A stretch of DNA of 64,000 nt from Evansella cellulosilytica DSM 2522 (GTDB lineage: Bacteria > Bacillota > Bacilli > Bacillales > Salisediminibacteriaceae). The stretch is from assembly GCF_000177235.2 (NCBI RefSeq), contig NC_014829.1:372001-436000 (forward strand), written 5' to 3'. The notes beneath the pieces were generated by a model. The model did no database searches. It was not told where the DNA came from and was given only the letters and a program-made list of their open reading frames with translations. Both the position numbers and the translations under genes were made by a program. Shown here piece after piece: positions 29,423 through 38,016 of the stretch (its first letter is position 1; every line of letters begins with the position of its first letter).

Positions 29423-29614
29423 TTTTGTAGTAGAAACTCTTCTAATTTGGTCTTATGTATGGTTCACAACTAAGACATGACATATATGAATGGAACAGAC
29501 CGACAACCAAATAAACAGTTTTGGGGAAATCTAAAGCATTTATAAATGATACTAAATACCAATTTATTTAGTTTAGTATTTATTTGAAATTATCCATATC
29601 ATTATAAGAATTTA

Positions 29615-29792
29615 ATTTACGTAAATAATAGTTAACTGAATTTTAAGTTAAATATTAAGGTGGTATTTGTTTTATATATACCAAAATTACGTTATATTTA
29701 TTAAAAATTTACGGAAAATAATTATTGACAACGCTTACACGTGGTGTTAAGTTGTAACTAGGTAATTTTATAATAAAATTTACGTAAAGGAG
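29615..29792 (+). promoter_or_regulatory. Control region of the sugar island: three TTTACGTAAA-type operators and a cre-like site
   Basis: Palindromes with a central CG, typical of LacI-family operators, occur at 29615-29626 (ATTTACGTAAAT, perfect), 29707-29718 (ATTTACGGAAAA) and 29778-29789 (ATTTACGTAAAG). A TTGACA box (29725-29730) overlaps TGACAACGCTTACA (29726-29739), which matches the CcpA cre consensus at all but one position. A TATAAT (29769-29774) lies just before the third operator. The last operator abuts the ribosome site AAAGGAG (29786-29792). Repression by the local LacI-type protein and catabolite control are inferred. Confidence 0.65.
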
Positions 29793-29800
29793 TGTAAAGG

Positions 29801-30616
29801 ATGGATGTTGGTTACATGACGAATGGTTATGGGCTTTTGGTTGGTGCTGGTGGCGGTGTTACAAGTGTCAAGGATATTAGGTATGAAACGCTATGTGAAG
29901 ATAAAGCAGTAATAGAGACTGTAGCATCTCAAGGTTATTCTAGTGTTGAAATGTTTGATGGGAATTTAGAACGTTTTGCAAATTCGCCGGAACAATTACA
30001 GCAAATTTTAGATGAAAATAATGTATCTCTTCTTGGTGTTTATATTGGCGCAAATTTTATTTATAAGGATGCTTTAGAGGATGAGCTATGGAGGATTGAA
30101 CACATAAGTGACTTAGCAGCAAAATTCGGTGCAAAACATATTGTCCTTGGAGGCGGTGCTGTTAGGCCTAATGGGAATACAGAGGAAGATTATACTCTGT
30201 TAGCTAATGCCTTGGAGAAGGCTGAAGCGATTGTTACGAATAAAGGAATGGTTGCTAGCTATCACCCGCACTTAGGATCAATGGTAGAATCACCTGATCA
30301 AGTTGATAAACTATTTGAACAATCAAAAATTCCGTTTTGTCCAGATATTGCTCACTTAGCCGCAGGTGGGGGAGATCCTTTATCTATGATAAAGAAGTAT
30401 AAAGACAGAATTAAATATATTCATCTAAAGGATCTAAAAGATGGTACTTTTATGCCACTTGGTAAAGGTGACCTCCCTATTACAGAAATTATTGAGTATT
30501 TAAAGAGTGAAGGTTATGAAGGTGATTGGCTCGTTGAAATCGATGGTTATAATGGTGAACCTGAAGAAGCAAGTCTCACATCTTATGAGTTTTTAAAAGG
30601 TAAATTAGATTCCTAG
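29801..30616 (+). CDS. Sugar phosphate isomerase/epimerase-like TIM-barrel enzyme (first)
   Basis: This 271-residue protein of the xylose-isomerase-like/AP-endonuclease-2 superfamily is the first gene of the island. Metal-site segments are visible: KHIVLGGGAV, ASYHPHLGSM, FCPDIAHLAAGG, YIHLKDLKDG and WLVEIDGY (Glu and His ligands). The start ATG follows AAAGGAG by eight bases. Together with the second such enzyme and two dehydrogenases it suits a pathway in which a keto-sugar is epimerised, dehydrated or hydrated. The true substrate is unknown. Confidence 0.85.
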   Translation: MDVGYMTNGYGLLVGAGGGVTSVKDIRYETLCEDKAVIETVASQGYSSVEMFDGNLERFANSPEQLQQILDENNVSLLGVYIGANFIYKDALEDELWRIEHISDLAAKFGAKHIVLGGGAVRPNGNTEEDYTLLANALEKAEAIVTNKGMVASYHPHLGSMVESPDQVDKLFEQSKIPFCPDIAHLAAGGGDPLSMIKKYKDRIKYIHLKDLKDGTFMPLGKGDLPITEIIEYLKSEGYEGDWLVEIDGYNGEPEEASLTSYEFLKGKLDS

Positions 30617-30676
30617 ATTTATAAAAAATTAAGAAAAATAGATTAATATATAATATATTCTGAAAGGAAGATTTAA

Positions 30677-31849
30677 ATGAAGGAATTAAAAGTAGGATTA
30701 ATTGGAGCAGGTTTTATGGGGAAGGCACACGTTGTAGGTTATTCTAATACCCCAAAATTATTTGCGCCAGCACCAGTAAGACCTATATTTAAAACTGTAT
30801 GTGATATTGACGAAGCCGTTGCTGAAGAGGCTAAAGAGCGTTTTGGTTTTGAAAAAAGCACTACTGACTATATGGATATTATAAATGATCCTGATATTGA
30901 TATTGTAAGCGTTTGTACTCCTAATGATACGCATGCTGAAATTTCTATCGCAGCACTAAATGCAGGAAAACATGTATTGTGTGAAAAGCCAATTTCTAAT
31001 AATCCTGAGGACGCAAAAGCGATGGCTGATGCTGCAGAGGAAGCTAAGAAAAAAGGAATTATTTCAATGTGTGCATATCAATATCGACGTGTACCAGCTG
31101 TTGTACTTGCAAAGAAATTTGTTGAGGAAGGTTCAATCGGTGAGATACTAAATATACGTACACAATATTTACAGAGTTGGAGTGCAGATCCAAATTCACC
31201 ACTTTCGTGGAGATTTCAAAAGAAATATGCTGGTGCAGGAGCGTTGGGTGATATAGGTACACATGTAATAGATATTGCCCAGTACTTAGCTGGAGATATT
31301 GATGAGGTTGTTTCAAATGTACGTACGTATATAAAAGAGCGTCCAGTGCAAGAAGGTGGAGCTGATTTACTTGGAACCGTAAAAATCGATGGGGATGCAG
31401 AGAAAGCCCCTGTTGATGTAGATGATGAAGCTTCCTTCCTAGTTAACTTTAAGAGTGGTGCAGTAGGAAGTATCGAAGCAACTCGGAATGCATGGGGTAG
31501 AAACAATTATATTACTATTGAGCTACATGGTACAAAAGGGTCTATTTTATTTAATTATGAGAGGCTCAATGAACTTCAGGTATGCTTTTCAGATGATCCA
31601 GATGACCGTCGAGGATTTAAAACAATTTACACAGGCCCAGCCCATTACTACGGGGATGTTACTTGGAATATACCAGGTATGAACATTGGATATGGAGAAT
31701 TAAAAACGATTGAAAGTTATGACTTTTTGAAAGCGGTTGTTGAAGGTGTTCAGCCATCAACTACATTTGCAGAAGCCTACAAGGTTGACCGTGTATGCCA
31801 AGCAGTTCTAAAGTCATCATCATCACGTGCTTGGGAGAAAGTACAATAA
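30677..31849 (+). CDS. Gfo/Idh/MocA family NAD(P)-dependent sugar dehydrogenase (first)
   Basis: The 390-residue oxidoreductase has an N-terminal Rossmann fold (LIGAGFMGKAHVVGY, residues ~8-22), the catalytic-lysine motif CEKPI (~100) and the C-terminal substrate domain with SADPNSPLSWRF and GALGDIGTHVIDIAQYL. Family members oxidise or reduce a ring hydroxyl or keto group of sugars and cyclitols (inositol, glucose-fructose, levoglucosan). It is paralogous to the enzyme at 33104 over its whole length, so one may oxidise and the other reduce. Ribosome site GAAAGGAAG. Confidence 0.9.
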   Translation: MKELKVGLIGAGFMGKAHVVGYSNTPKLFAPAPVRPIFKTVCDIDEAVAEEAKERFGFEKSTTDYMDIINDPDIDIVSVCTPNDTHAEISIAALNAGKHVLCEKPISNNPEDAKAMADAAEEAKKKGIISMCAYQYRRVPAVVLAKKFVEEGSIGEILNIRTQYLQSWSADPNSPLSWRFQKKYAGAGALGDIGTHVIDIAQYLAGDIDEVVSNVRTYIKERPVQEGGADLLGTVKIDGDAEKAPVDVDDEASFLVNFKSGAVGSIEATRNAWGRNNYITIELHGTKGSILFNYERLNELQVCFSDDPDDRRGFKTIYTGPAHYYGDVTWNIPGMNIGYGELKTIESYDFLKAVVEGVQPSTTFAEAYKVDRVCQAVLKSSSSRAWEKVQ

Positions 31850-31902
31850 CTGTTGGAAATATATTGAAGAATTTCACTAAATACTGAGGGGTGTATGATT
31901 AG

Positions 31903-33084
31903 ATGAAAAAGTACAAAAAGTTGATTTTAACTGGAGCAGTGTTATTAACATCATTTTTCGGAGTTGCGTGTAACGATGATGGAAATGAAGATGCTGTGGG
32001 GGATGTAGATGTTGAAATAAATGTAGATGATGTAGAAATAGCAACTGAGCCCATTCGAATAAACCCCGATATTGATGCTGAATCAGAAATTTTCAGTGAA
32101 GGACCACAGGGAGAAATTGCTGTATCTGCACACGAAGTTGAATTAACACCTGAAGAGGTTAAAGAAATCAGTGAAGGGAATTATACAGCAGCTATTTCCA
32201 TGCACTATGCTGGAAACGACTGGTCACGTGCACAAATTGATGGATTGCAACAAACTTTCGCAAAAATGGGTATTGAAGTAATTGCCATTACAGATGCACA
32301 ATTTAGTGTTGAAAAGCAAGCGAGTGATATTGAAACACTAATGGCTCGAAATCCAGATATTCTAGTAAGTATTCCAGTAGATCCAGTTTCTACAGCTGGT
32401 GCATATCGTCAGGCGGCTGAAGCTGGAATTCATCTAGTTTTTATGGATAATGTTCCGGATGGCTTTAATCCAGGAGAAGACTATGTCAGTGTAGTTTCTG
32501 CTGACAATTACGGAAATGGAATAGTTGCAGCACGTACAATGGCTGAGGAGTTAGGAGGAGAAGGGAAGATTGGGGTTATTTATCACGATGCAGACTTCTT
32601 TGTAACTGCTCAAAGGGTAGAAGCTTTTGAAAGGACTATTGAAGAAGAGTACCCTAACATAGAAATCGTTGAAAGAGGCGGTATAGCAGAACCGGAAGAT
32701 GGAGAAAGTGTTGCATCAGCTATGATCACGAGGAATGCCGAATTAGATGGTTTATTTGTAGTATGGGATGTCCCCGCAGAAGGTGCGCTTGCAGCAGCAA
32801 GAACGGCTGGACTTGATGACCTTGTAGTTACTACTATTGATCTTGGGTCAGGGGTAGCACTAGATATGGCAAGAAATCAACATATTAAAGGAATTGGTGC
32901 TCAACTTCCATTCGACCAAGGTGTAGCGGAGGCTATTTTAGCAGGATATGCGATATTGGGCAAAGAAGCTCCTAGTTATGTTGCTGTACCGGCATTAACA
33001 GTTACGAGAGATAACTTACTTGAGTCTTGGAAGCTAGTATACAATGAAGAAGCTCCATCAGAAATCATTGATGCATTAGATTAA
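31903..33084 (+). CDS. Sugar ABC transporter substrate-binding lipoprotein
   Basis: The 393-residue lipoprotein has a short signal peptide with lipobox GVAC (Cys ~23), then an acidic linker rich in D/E/V (residues ~25-90) and a type-I periplasmic-binding fold beginning TAAISMHYAGNDWSRAQIDG. Anchored outside the membrane, it would feed the RbsA/RbsC-like importer encoded downstream. Notably, the C-terminal half of the island's LacI-type regulator (38017) aligns with this protein from about residue 95 to the end. The long acidic linker is unusual and may suit saline or alkaline surroundings. Confidence 0.92.
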   Translation: MKKYKKLILTGAVLLTSFFGVACNDDGNEDAVGDVDVEINVDDVEIATEPIRINPDIDAESEIFSEGPQGEIAVSAHEVELTPEEVKEISEGNYTAAISMHYAGNDWSRAQIDGLQQTFAKMGIEVIAITDAQFSVEKQASDIETLMARNPDILVSIPVDPVSTAGAYRQAAEAGIHLVFMDNVPDGFNPGEDYVSVVSADNYGNGIVAARTMAEELGGEGKIGVIYHDADFFVTAQRVEAFERTIEEEYPNIEIVERGGIAEPEDGESVASAMITRNAELDGLFVVWDVPAEGALAAARTAGLDDLVVTTIDLGSGVALDMARNQHIKGIGAQLPFDQGVAEAILAGYAILGKEAPSYVAVPALTVTRDNLLESWKLVYNEEAPSEIIDALD

Positions 33085-33103
33085 GAATGAAGGGGAATTT
33101 CCG

Positions 33104-34264
33104 ATGAAAACGATGAAAGTAGGCATGATCGGTGGTGAATTCATGGCTAAGGCACATTCTTTAGCCATGGCCGCTGTACCAATGTTTTTTGAAGATGGTG
33201 TGCGTTTAGAAAAGCATACGATAGCAGATATTGATAAAGACTCAGCGAAAGGTGCAGCGTCAAAGCTTGGATTTAGCCATTACACAGATGACTGGAAAAC
33301 AATAATTAACAATCCGGAAATTGATATAGTCGATATTGTTACACCTAATCATTTACATGAAGAGATGGCGATTGCAGCAGCGGAGGCAGGTAAGCACATA
33401 ATTTGTGAAAAGCCTCTTGGAAGAAATGCTGAAGAAACTGCAAGAATTTTAGAGGTAGTAGAAAAAGCTGGAGTAAAGCATATGGTTGCTTTTAACTATC
33501 GAAAAACACCTGCAGTTGCCTTAGCTAAAAAGTATATCGAAGAAGGTTCAATAGGAAAAATATTAAACTTTCGCGGAACATACTTACAAGACTGGTCAGC
33601 TGATCCTAACTCACCATTATCATGGCGATTTAATAAGGAAATAGCTGGTTCAGGAACATTAGGGGATATCGGAACGCACGTTCTGGATTTGGCTCATTAT
33701 CTTGTAAGCGACATTGCTGAAGTAAATGCCATAACACGAACTTGGGTTGAGGAGAGACCGACGCAAGATGCACAAACTGATTCTCTTGGAACAATAAAAA
33801 AAGGCAATATTAATAAAGGTAAAGTAACTGTTGATGATGAAGTTATTACATTGCTTAAATTTAGTAATGGCGCTATTGGGTCTCTTGAAGCAACTAGAAA
33901 TGCATGGGGAAGACATAACTTCTTAACATTTGAAATTCATGGTGAAAAGGGATCTCTTTTCTTTAATTATGAGCGTCGTGATGAGCTTCAGGTATGCTTT
34001 TCTGACGATCCTGATGATCGCCGCGGTTATAAGACGGTTTATACAGGGGTTTCTCACCCTTATGGTGAAGGGCTTTGGCCTATACCGGGGTTAGGGATTG
34101 GCTACAGTGAAGTGAAAATTATTGAAATGCATGATTTCCTATCAGCAATTATGAATGATAAGGAGTGTCAACCGAGTTTTAAAGAAGGACATCGAATTGC
34201 ACAAGTAACAGACGCCATATTAACATCAGCAGAAAATCAACAATGGACAAAAACAAAGCAATAA
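33104..34264 (+). CDS. Gfo/Idh/MocA family NAD(P)-dependent sugar dehydrogenase (second)
   Basis: The 386-residue paralogue of the 30677 enzyme has GGEFMAKAHSLAM in place of the glycine-rich loop, CEKPLGRN with the catalytic lysine, LQDWSADPNSPLSWRF, and the shared DELQVCFSDDPDDRRG segment. The first glycine motif is altered (GxIGGEFM rather than GxGxxG), which may change cofactor preference. It follows the binding protein after 19 bp and precedes the transporter ATPase by 71 bp. Reaction direction and substrate are inferred only from the pathway layout. Confidence 0.9.
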   Translation: MKTMKVGMIGGEFMAKAHSLAMAAVPMFFEDGVRLEKHTIADIDKDSAKGAASKLGFSHYTDDWKTIINNPEIDIVDIVTPNHLHEEMAIAAAEAGKHIICEKPLGRNAEETARILEVVEKAGVKHMVAFNYRKTPAVALAKKYIEEGSIGKILNFRGTYLQDWSADPNSPLSWRFNKEIAGSGTLGDIGTHVLDLAHYLVSDIAEVNAITRTWVEERPTQDAQTDSLGTIKKGNINKGKVTVDDEVITLLKFSNGAIGSLEATRNAWGRHNFLTFEIHGEKGSLFFNYERRDELQVCFSDDPDDRRGYKTVYTGVSHPYGEGLWPIPGLGIGYSEVKIIEMHDFLSAIMNDKECQPSFKEGHRIAQVTDAILTSAENQQWTKTKQ

Positions 34265-34335
34265 TGAGGAATAATGGTGGCAGTGGAAGATTCAGTTCAC
34301 TGCCTAACCATTTACCGTTAAAGTAAAGGAGAGTT

Positions 34336-35838
34336 ATGATGGGCAAAGTTATTCTCCAAATGTCAAAGATTAATAAATCATTCAATGGAGTCAACGTCTT
34401 AAATGATGTCGATTTTGAAGTGGAAGAAGGCGAAGTCCATGCACTCATGGGAGGAAATGGTGCAGGGAAATCTACATTAATGAAGATTCTCACTGGTGTT
34501 TATTCAAAGGATGCCGGTGAAATAAAAGTTGATGGTGAAGTCAAAGATTTGATTGGCCATAAAGGTGCTCTGGAAGCTGGTATATCAATGATTTTCCAAG
34601 AGTTTAGTCTTATTCCAAAATTAACTGTTGCACAAAATATCTATTTAAATCGTGAGCCTAAAACAAAGTTTGGTTTGGTTGATGATCGTAAAATGATTAG
34701 AGATGCTAAAGAATTATTAAGTGAGCTCGAACTATCCATTTCACCGAAGGAATTGGTTGAAAATATAAGTGTCGGCTATTGGCAAATGACAGAAATCGCT
34801 AAAGCATTATCGATGAATACAAAGATACTTATTATGGATGAGCCGACATCAACACTAACTAAATCTGAAACAGAAGTGCTATTTTCACTAATTAAACGTT
34901 TAAAGAATAATGGGATTACAATAATTTATATCTCGCACCGTATGGATGAGATTTTCCGTGTGTGTGACCGAATCAGTGTTTTAAGAAATGGTAAAAACGC
35001 CGCTACTTTAAAATCTTCAGATACTACGATGGAAGAACTAGTTACACATATTATCGGTGGAAATTTAAAATCTTCATTTGAATGGGTCGAACGTGAGAAA
35101 ATAAACAATCGAAAACCACTCCTAGAAGTGAAAAACCTAAAGTCTGGAGATAAGGTTAATAATGTTAGCTTTTCACTATATGAAGGAGAAATTTTAGGTC
35201 TAGCTGGTCTTATGGGAAGTGGTCGTTCGGAAACAGCTAGAGCAATATTTGGTGTGGATCAATTAGAAGATGGTGAAATTTGGATAAAAGGGAAGGAAAG
35301 GTCCATTAATTCACCACAGGATGCAATTAGTTACGGTTTGGGTCTTGTTCCTGAAGATCGTCGTTCCCAGGGTCTAGTGCTAGGGCACAATGTAAAGGAA
35401 AATTTGATATTATCAAGCCTTAATCTTCTTTCAAACAAAAAAGTCATCAATGAGAAATTAGCTAATAAAGAAGTAGAACGATTTGTCGAAAAGTTGAATA
35501 TTAAAACAGATGGAATTTATAAAACTGTATCACTTTTATCCGGAGGAAACCAGCAAAAGATTGTCCTCGCTAAATGGTTATTGAATAACACAGAAATTCT
35601 TATTTTAGATGAGCCGACGAGCGGAGTGGACATCGGAGCAAAAACAGAAATCATTGAAATTATTAGAGAAATTGCTGATTCAGGCAAAGCAGTTCTCGTC
35701 GTATCATCGGAGATGAAAGAACTTTTGGCGATGAGCGACAGAATTCTCGTCATGAAAGATGGCGAAATTACTAGCTCGATTGAGCGAACTGAGATTGATA
35801 GCGAGGAGGATGTTGAACGTGCAATCCAAGGTGATTAA
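34336..35838 (+). CDS. Sugar ABC transporter ATP-binding protein (RbsA/MglA-like, two ABC domains)
   Basis: The 500-residue protein has two fused ABC modules. The first has Walker A GGNGAGKSTLMK, signature ISVGYWQMTEIAKAL (LSxGQ replaced by ISVGYWQ) and LIMDEPTSTLT. The second has the degenerate Walker A GLMGSGRSETAR typical of RbsA/MglA, LLSGGNQQKIVLAKWL and LILDEPTSGVD. It energises the RbsC-like permease encoded next, whose GTG start lies 20 bp inside this gene. Two ATG codons (34336, 34339) follow AAAGGAG and either may be used. Confidence 0.93.
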   Translation: MMGKVILQMSKINKSFNGVNVLNDVDFEVEEGEVHALMGGNGAGKSTLMKILTGVYSKDAGEIKVDGEVKDLIGHKGALEAGISMIFQEFSLIPKLTVAQNIYLNREPKTKFGLVDDRKMIRDAKELLSELELSISPKELVENISVGYWQMTEIAKALSMNTKILIMDEPTSTLTKSETEVLFSLIKRLKNNGITIIYISHRMDEIFRVCDRISVLRNGKNAATLKSSDTTMEELVTHIIGGNLKSSFEWVEREKINNRKPLLEVKNLKSGDKVNNVSFSLYEGEILGLAGLMGSGRSETARAIFGVDQLEDGEIWIKGKERSINSPQDAISYGLGLVPEDRRSQGLVLGHNVKENLILSSLNLLSNKKVINEKLANKEVERFVEKLNIKTDGIYKTVSLLSGGNQQKIVLAKWLLNNTEILILDEPTSGVDIGAKTEIIEIIREIADSGKAVLVVSSEMKELLAMSDRILVMKDGEITSSIERTEIDSEEDVERAIQGD

Positions 35839-36778
35839 TATAGTGAAAGATTTTGATTGGAGACAATATATTGTCTATATAGCATTTGTACTATTATTTA
35901 TTTACTTTGCAGTTACGCTATCAAATGAAGGCTTTCTGACAACGAATAATTTAATGAATATTGCTAGACAAACCGCAATGATTTCTATAATGGGGGTAGC
36001 GATGACTTTCGTCATAGCTTCAAAGGAAATTGACCTCTCTGTAGGATCAGTTGCTGCTTTATCTGCAATTACAACTGCGCTAACAATGCAAGCGGGACTA
36101 GGTATGATTACTGCTGTTATAGTTGGTTTAGCCACTGGCTTACTTATCGGTTTTATTAACGGGTACCTTGTAACGAAAATAGCAATACCGAGTTTCTTGG
36201 TTACATTGGCCATGATGATGATTGCTCGTGGATTAGCAATGTGGATTTCTGGCACAGCTCCGATCCCTATTTCTAGTGAAAGCTATATCTTCTTGTTTGG
36301 ATCAGGAGATATCTTAGGTATTCCTATTCTTCTAGTTTGGACATTAATTATTGCTGTTCTTGGTCATTTCGTATTACGTAAAACAACCTTTGGTCGCCAA
36401 ACACTTGCCGCTGGTGGAAATGAGACTGCAGCTACTTTCTCAGGAATACGTACGATGAAAATTAAGATGACTGTTTTTATGGTATCGGGTATGGCGGCAG
36501 CGCTTGCTGGGATGCTTTACGCTGGTCGTTTGCATGCAGGAAGATTTACTTTTGGTCAGGGTGATGAGTTATCAGTAATTGCTGCAGTAATTCTTGGAGG
36601 GACGAGCTTATTTGGAGGAGTCGGAACTGTAGTAGGAACAATTTTCGGTTCCATTATGATTGGGACAATAAATAATGCTTTAATACTACAAGGGTTAGAT
36701 GTTAGTCAGCAACAAGTAATCCAAGGAATAATTATTATTCTAGCCGTAGCCTTCGGTCGCAAAAAGAAAAAAGCTTAA
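35819..36778 (+). CDS. Sugar ABC transporter permease (RbsC-like)
   Basis: The 319-residue membrane protein of about ten helices belongs to the BPD-transp-2 family. Motifs are IMGVAMTFVIASKEIDLSVG, INGYLVTKIAIPSFLVTLA and ILGGTSLFGGVGTVVGT, the last being the conserved cytoplasmic coupling region. The frame is open back to 35759, but AGGAGG (35804-35809) nine bases before GTG 35819 fixes the start and gives a 20-bp overlap with the ATPase gene. With the lipoprotein and the ATPase it forms a complete importer. Confidence 0.92.
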   Translation: MQSKVINIVKDFDWRQYIVYIAFVLLFIYFAVTLSNEGFLTTNNLMNIARQTAMISIMGVAMTFVIASKEIDLSVGSVAALSAITTALTMQAGLGMITAVIVGLATGLLIGFINGYLVTKIAIPSFLVTLAMMMIARGLAMWISGTAPIPISSESYIFLFGSGDILGIPILLVWTLIIAVLGHFVLRKTTFGRQTLAAGGNETAATFSGIRTMKIKMTVFMVSGMAAALAGMLYAGRLHAGRFTFGQGDELSVIAAVILGGTSLFGGVGTVVGTIFGSIMIGTINNALILQGLDVSQQQVIQGIIIILAVAFGRKKKKA

Positions 36779-36796
36779 TGAAAGAGGAAGATTAAT

Positions 36797-37765
36797 ATGA
36801 AAGTTGGTACATTTACTGTTTTATATCAAGATAAGTCATTTGAAGAGACGCTCGATAAGTTAAAAGGAATGGGTGTTGAAGCAGTTGAAATTGGAACTGG
36901 TAACTACCCAGGAAGTAACCACTGCAAACCAGATGACCTTTTAGACAAGCCGGAGAGAATTGGAAAGTTTAAAAAAGCGATATCTGAAAGAGGTATGATA
37001 ATTAGTGGGCTAAGTTGTCAAGGGAACCCACTTCACCCAAACAAGGGTATATCTGATGAAAATCATAAGGTGTGGGTAAATACAGTGAAATTGGCTAAAC
37101 AGATGGAGGTAGACACAGTAAATTGCTTCTCAGGATGTCCTGGAGATGGACCTAACGCAACTGTTCCAAACTGGGTTACCTGTGCATGGCCGCCAGAATT
37201 TGCAGAGTTACGTAAGTGGCAATGGGATGAAGTTGTTGTCCCATATTGGAAGGAACAATCTAAATTTGCTCAAGACCATGGAATTAAAATTGCCATAGAA
37301 ATGCACCCAGGGTTTGTTGTATATAATACAGAGACACTTCTTGAACTGAGGAAAAGAGCAGGTGATAATATTGGTGCCAATATTGATCCGAGTCACCTTA
37401 TTTGGCAAGGAATGGATCCAGTAGAGATCATAAAGGTATTGGGTGATAATGATGCTATATATCATTTTCATGCAAAAGACACGTATATTGATGAGAGAAA
37501 TAAGGCAATTAATGGGGTTCTTGATACGAAAAATTATGGTGATTTCTTGAATCGTTCTTGGTCATTTAGAACAATTGGTTATGGCATGTCTCTTCAAAAA
37601 TGGAAAACTATCTTCAGTGTATTACAGGCAACTGGTTTTGATGGAGTTATTTCAATTGAACATGAAGATCAATTGGCATCAAGAGATGAAGGATTGCAAA
37701 GAGCGATAGATACTGTAAAAAGTGCAATCTTGAAGGATAAGCCAGATGAAATGTGGTGGGCATAA
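36797..37765 (+). CDS. Sugar phosphate isomerase/epimerase-like TIM-barrel enzyme (second)
   Basis: The 322-residue protein of the same superfamily as 29801 is only distantly similar to it. Metal-site segments are IAIEMHPGFVVYN (Glu), NIDPSHLIWQGMD (Asp-His), IYHFHAKDTYID (His) and ISIEHEDQL (Glu). A cysteine-rich patch (GLSCQGN, NCFSGCPGDG, WVTCAWPP) near the active-site face is notable. It ends the operon and is followed by a strong terminator. Similar enzymes act in inositol catabolism and as keto-sugar eliminases or hydratases. Confidence 0.85.
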   Translation: MKVGTFTVLYQDKSFEETLDKLKGMGVEAVEIGTGNYPGSNHCKPDDLLDKPERIGKFKKAISERGMIISGLSCQGNPLHPNKGISDENHKVWVNTVKLAKQMEVDTVNCFSGCPGDGPNATVPNWVTCAWPPEFAELRKWQWDEVVVPYWKEQSKFAQDHGIKIAIEMHPGFVVYNTETLLELRKRAGDNIGANIDPSHLIWQGMDPVEIIKVLGDNDAIYHFHAKDTYIDERNKAINGVLDTKNYGDFLNRSWSFRTIGYGMSLQKWKTIFSVLQATGFDGVISIEHEDQLASRDEGLQRAIDTVKSAILKDKPDEMWWA

Positions 37766-37794
37766 ATTTAATAAAAAAATTGAAAAAAGTCCTT

Positions 37795-37838
37795 TAAAGG
37801 TCCATACTATAAGCTAGTGTATATGGGCCTTTTTTTTA
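37795..37838 (+). terminator. Terminator of the sugar operon
   Basis: Stem AAAGGTCCATACTA / TAGTGTATATGGGCCTTT followed by eight Ts. A half-operator TTTTACGGAATT follows at 37836-37847, upstream of the regulator gene. The 37839-38016 stretch otherwise holds only AT-rich promoter-like DNA. Confidence 0.85.
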
Positions 37839-38016
37839 CGGAATTAATTATATAATAGTTTAAACAATATACATAAAACAGTTTTATTATATTCCCTCTT
37901 TAAATATTATTGATGATTCTTGAACTAATTTTTATATAAATTAACAAGTTAGATATGTGAAAAATTGTATAAATATCATATTATTTATATTATAAAGGCG
38001 CAAAGGAGGGGCATAA

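Noticed and set aside
29255-29473. 72-residue plus-strand protein
   Set aside because: Its first part is the integrase fragment and the remainder reads through the palindromic tail; no ribosome site precedes it.
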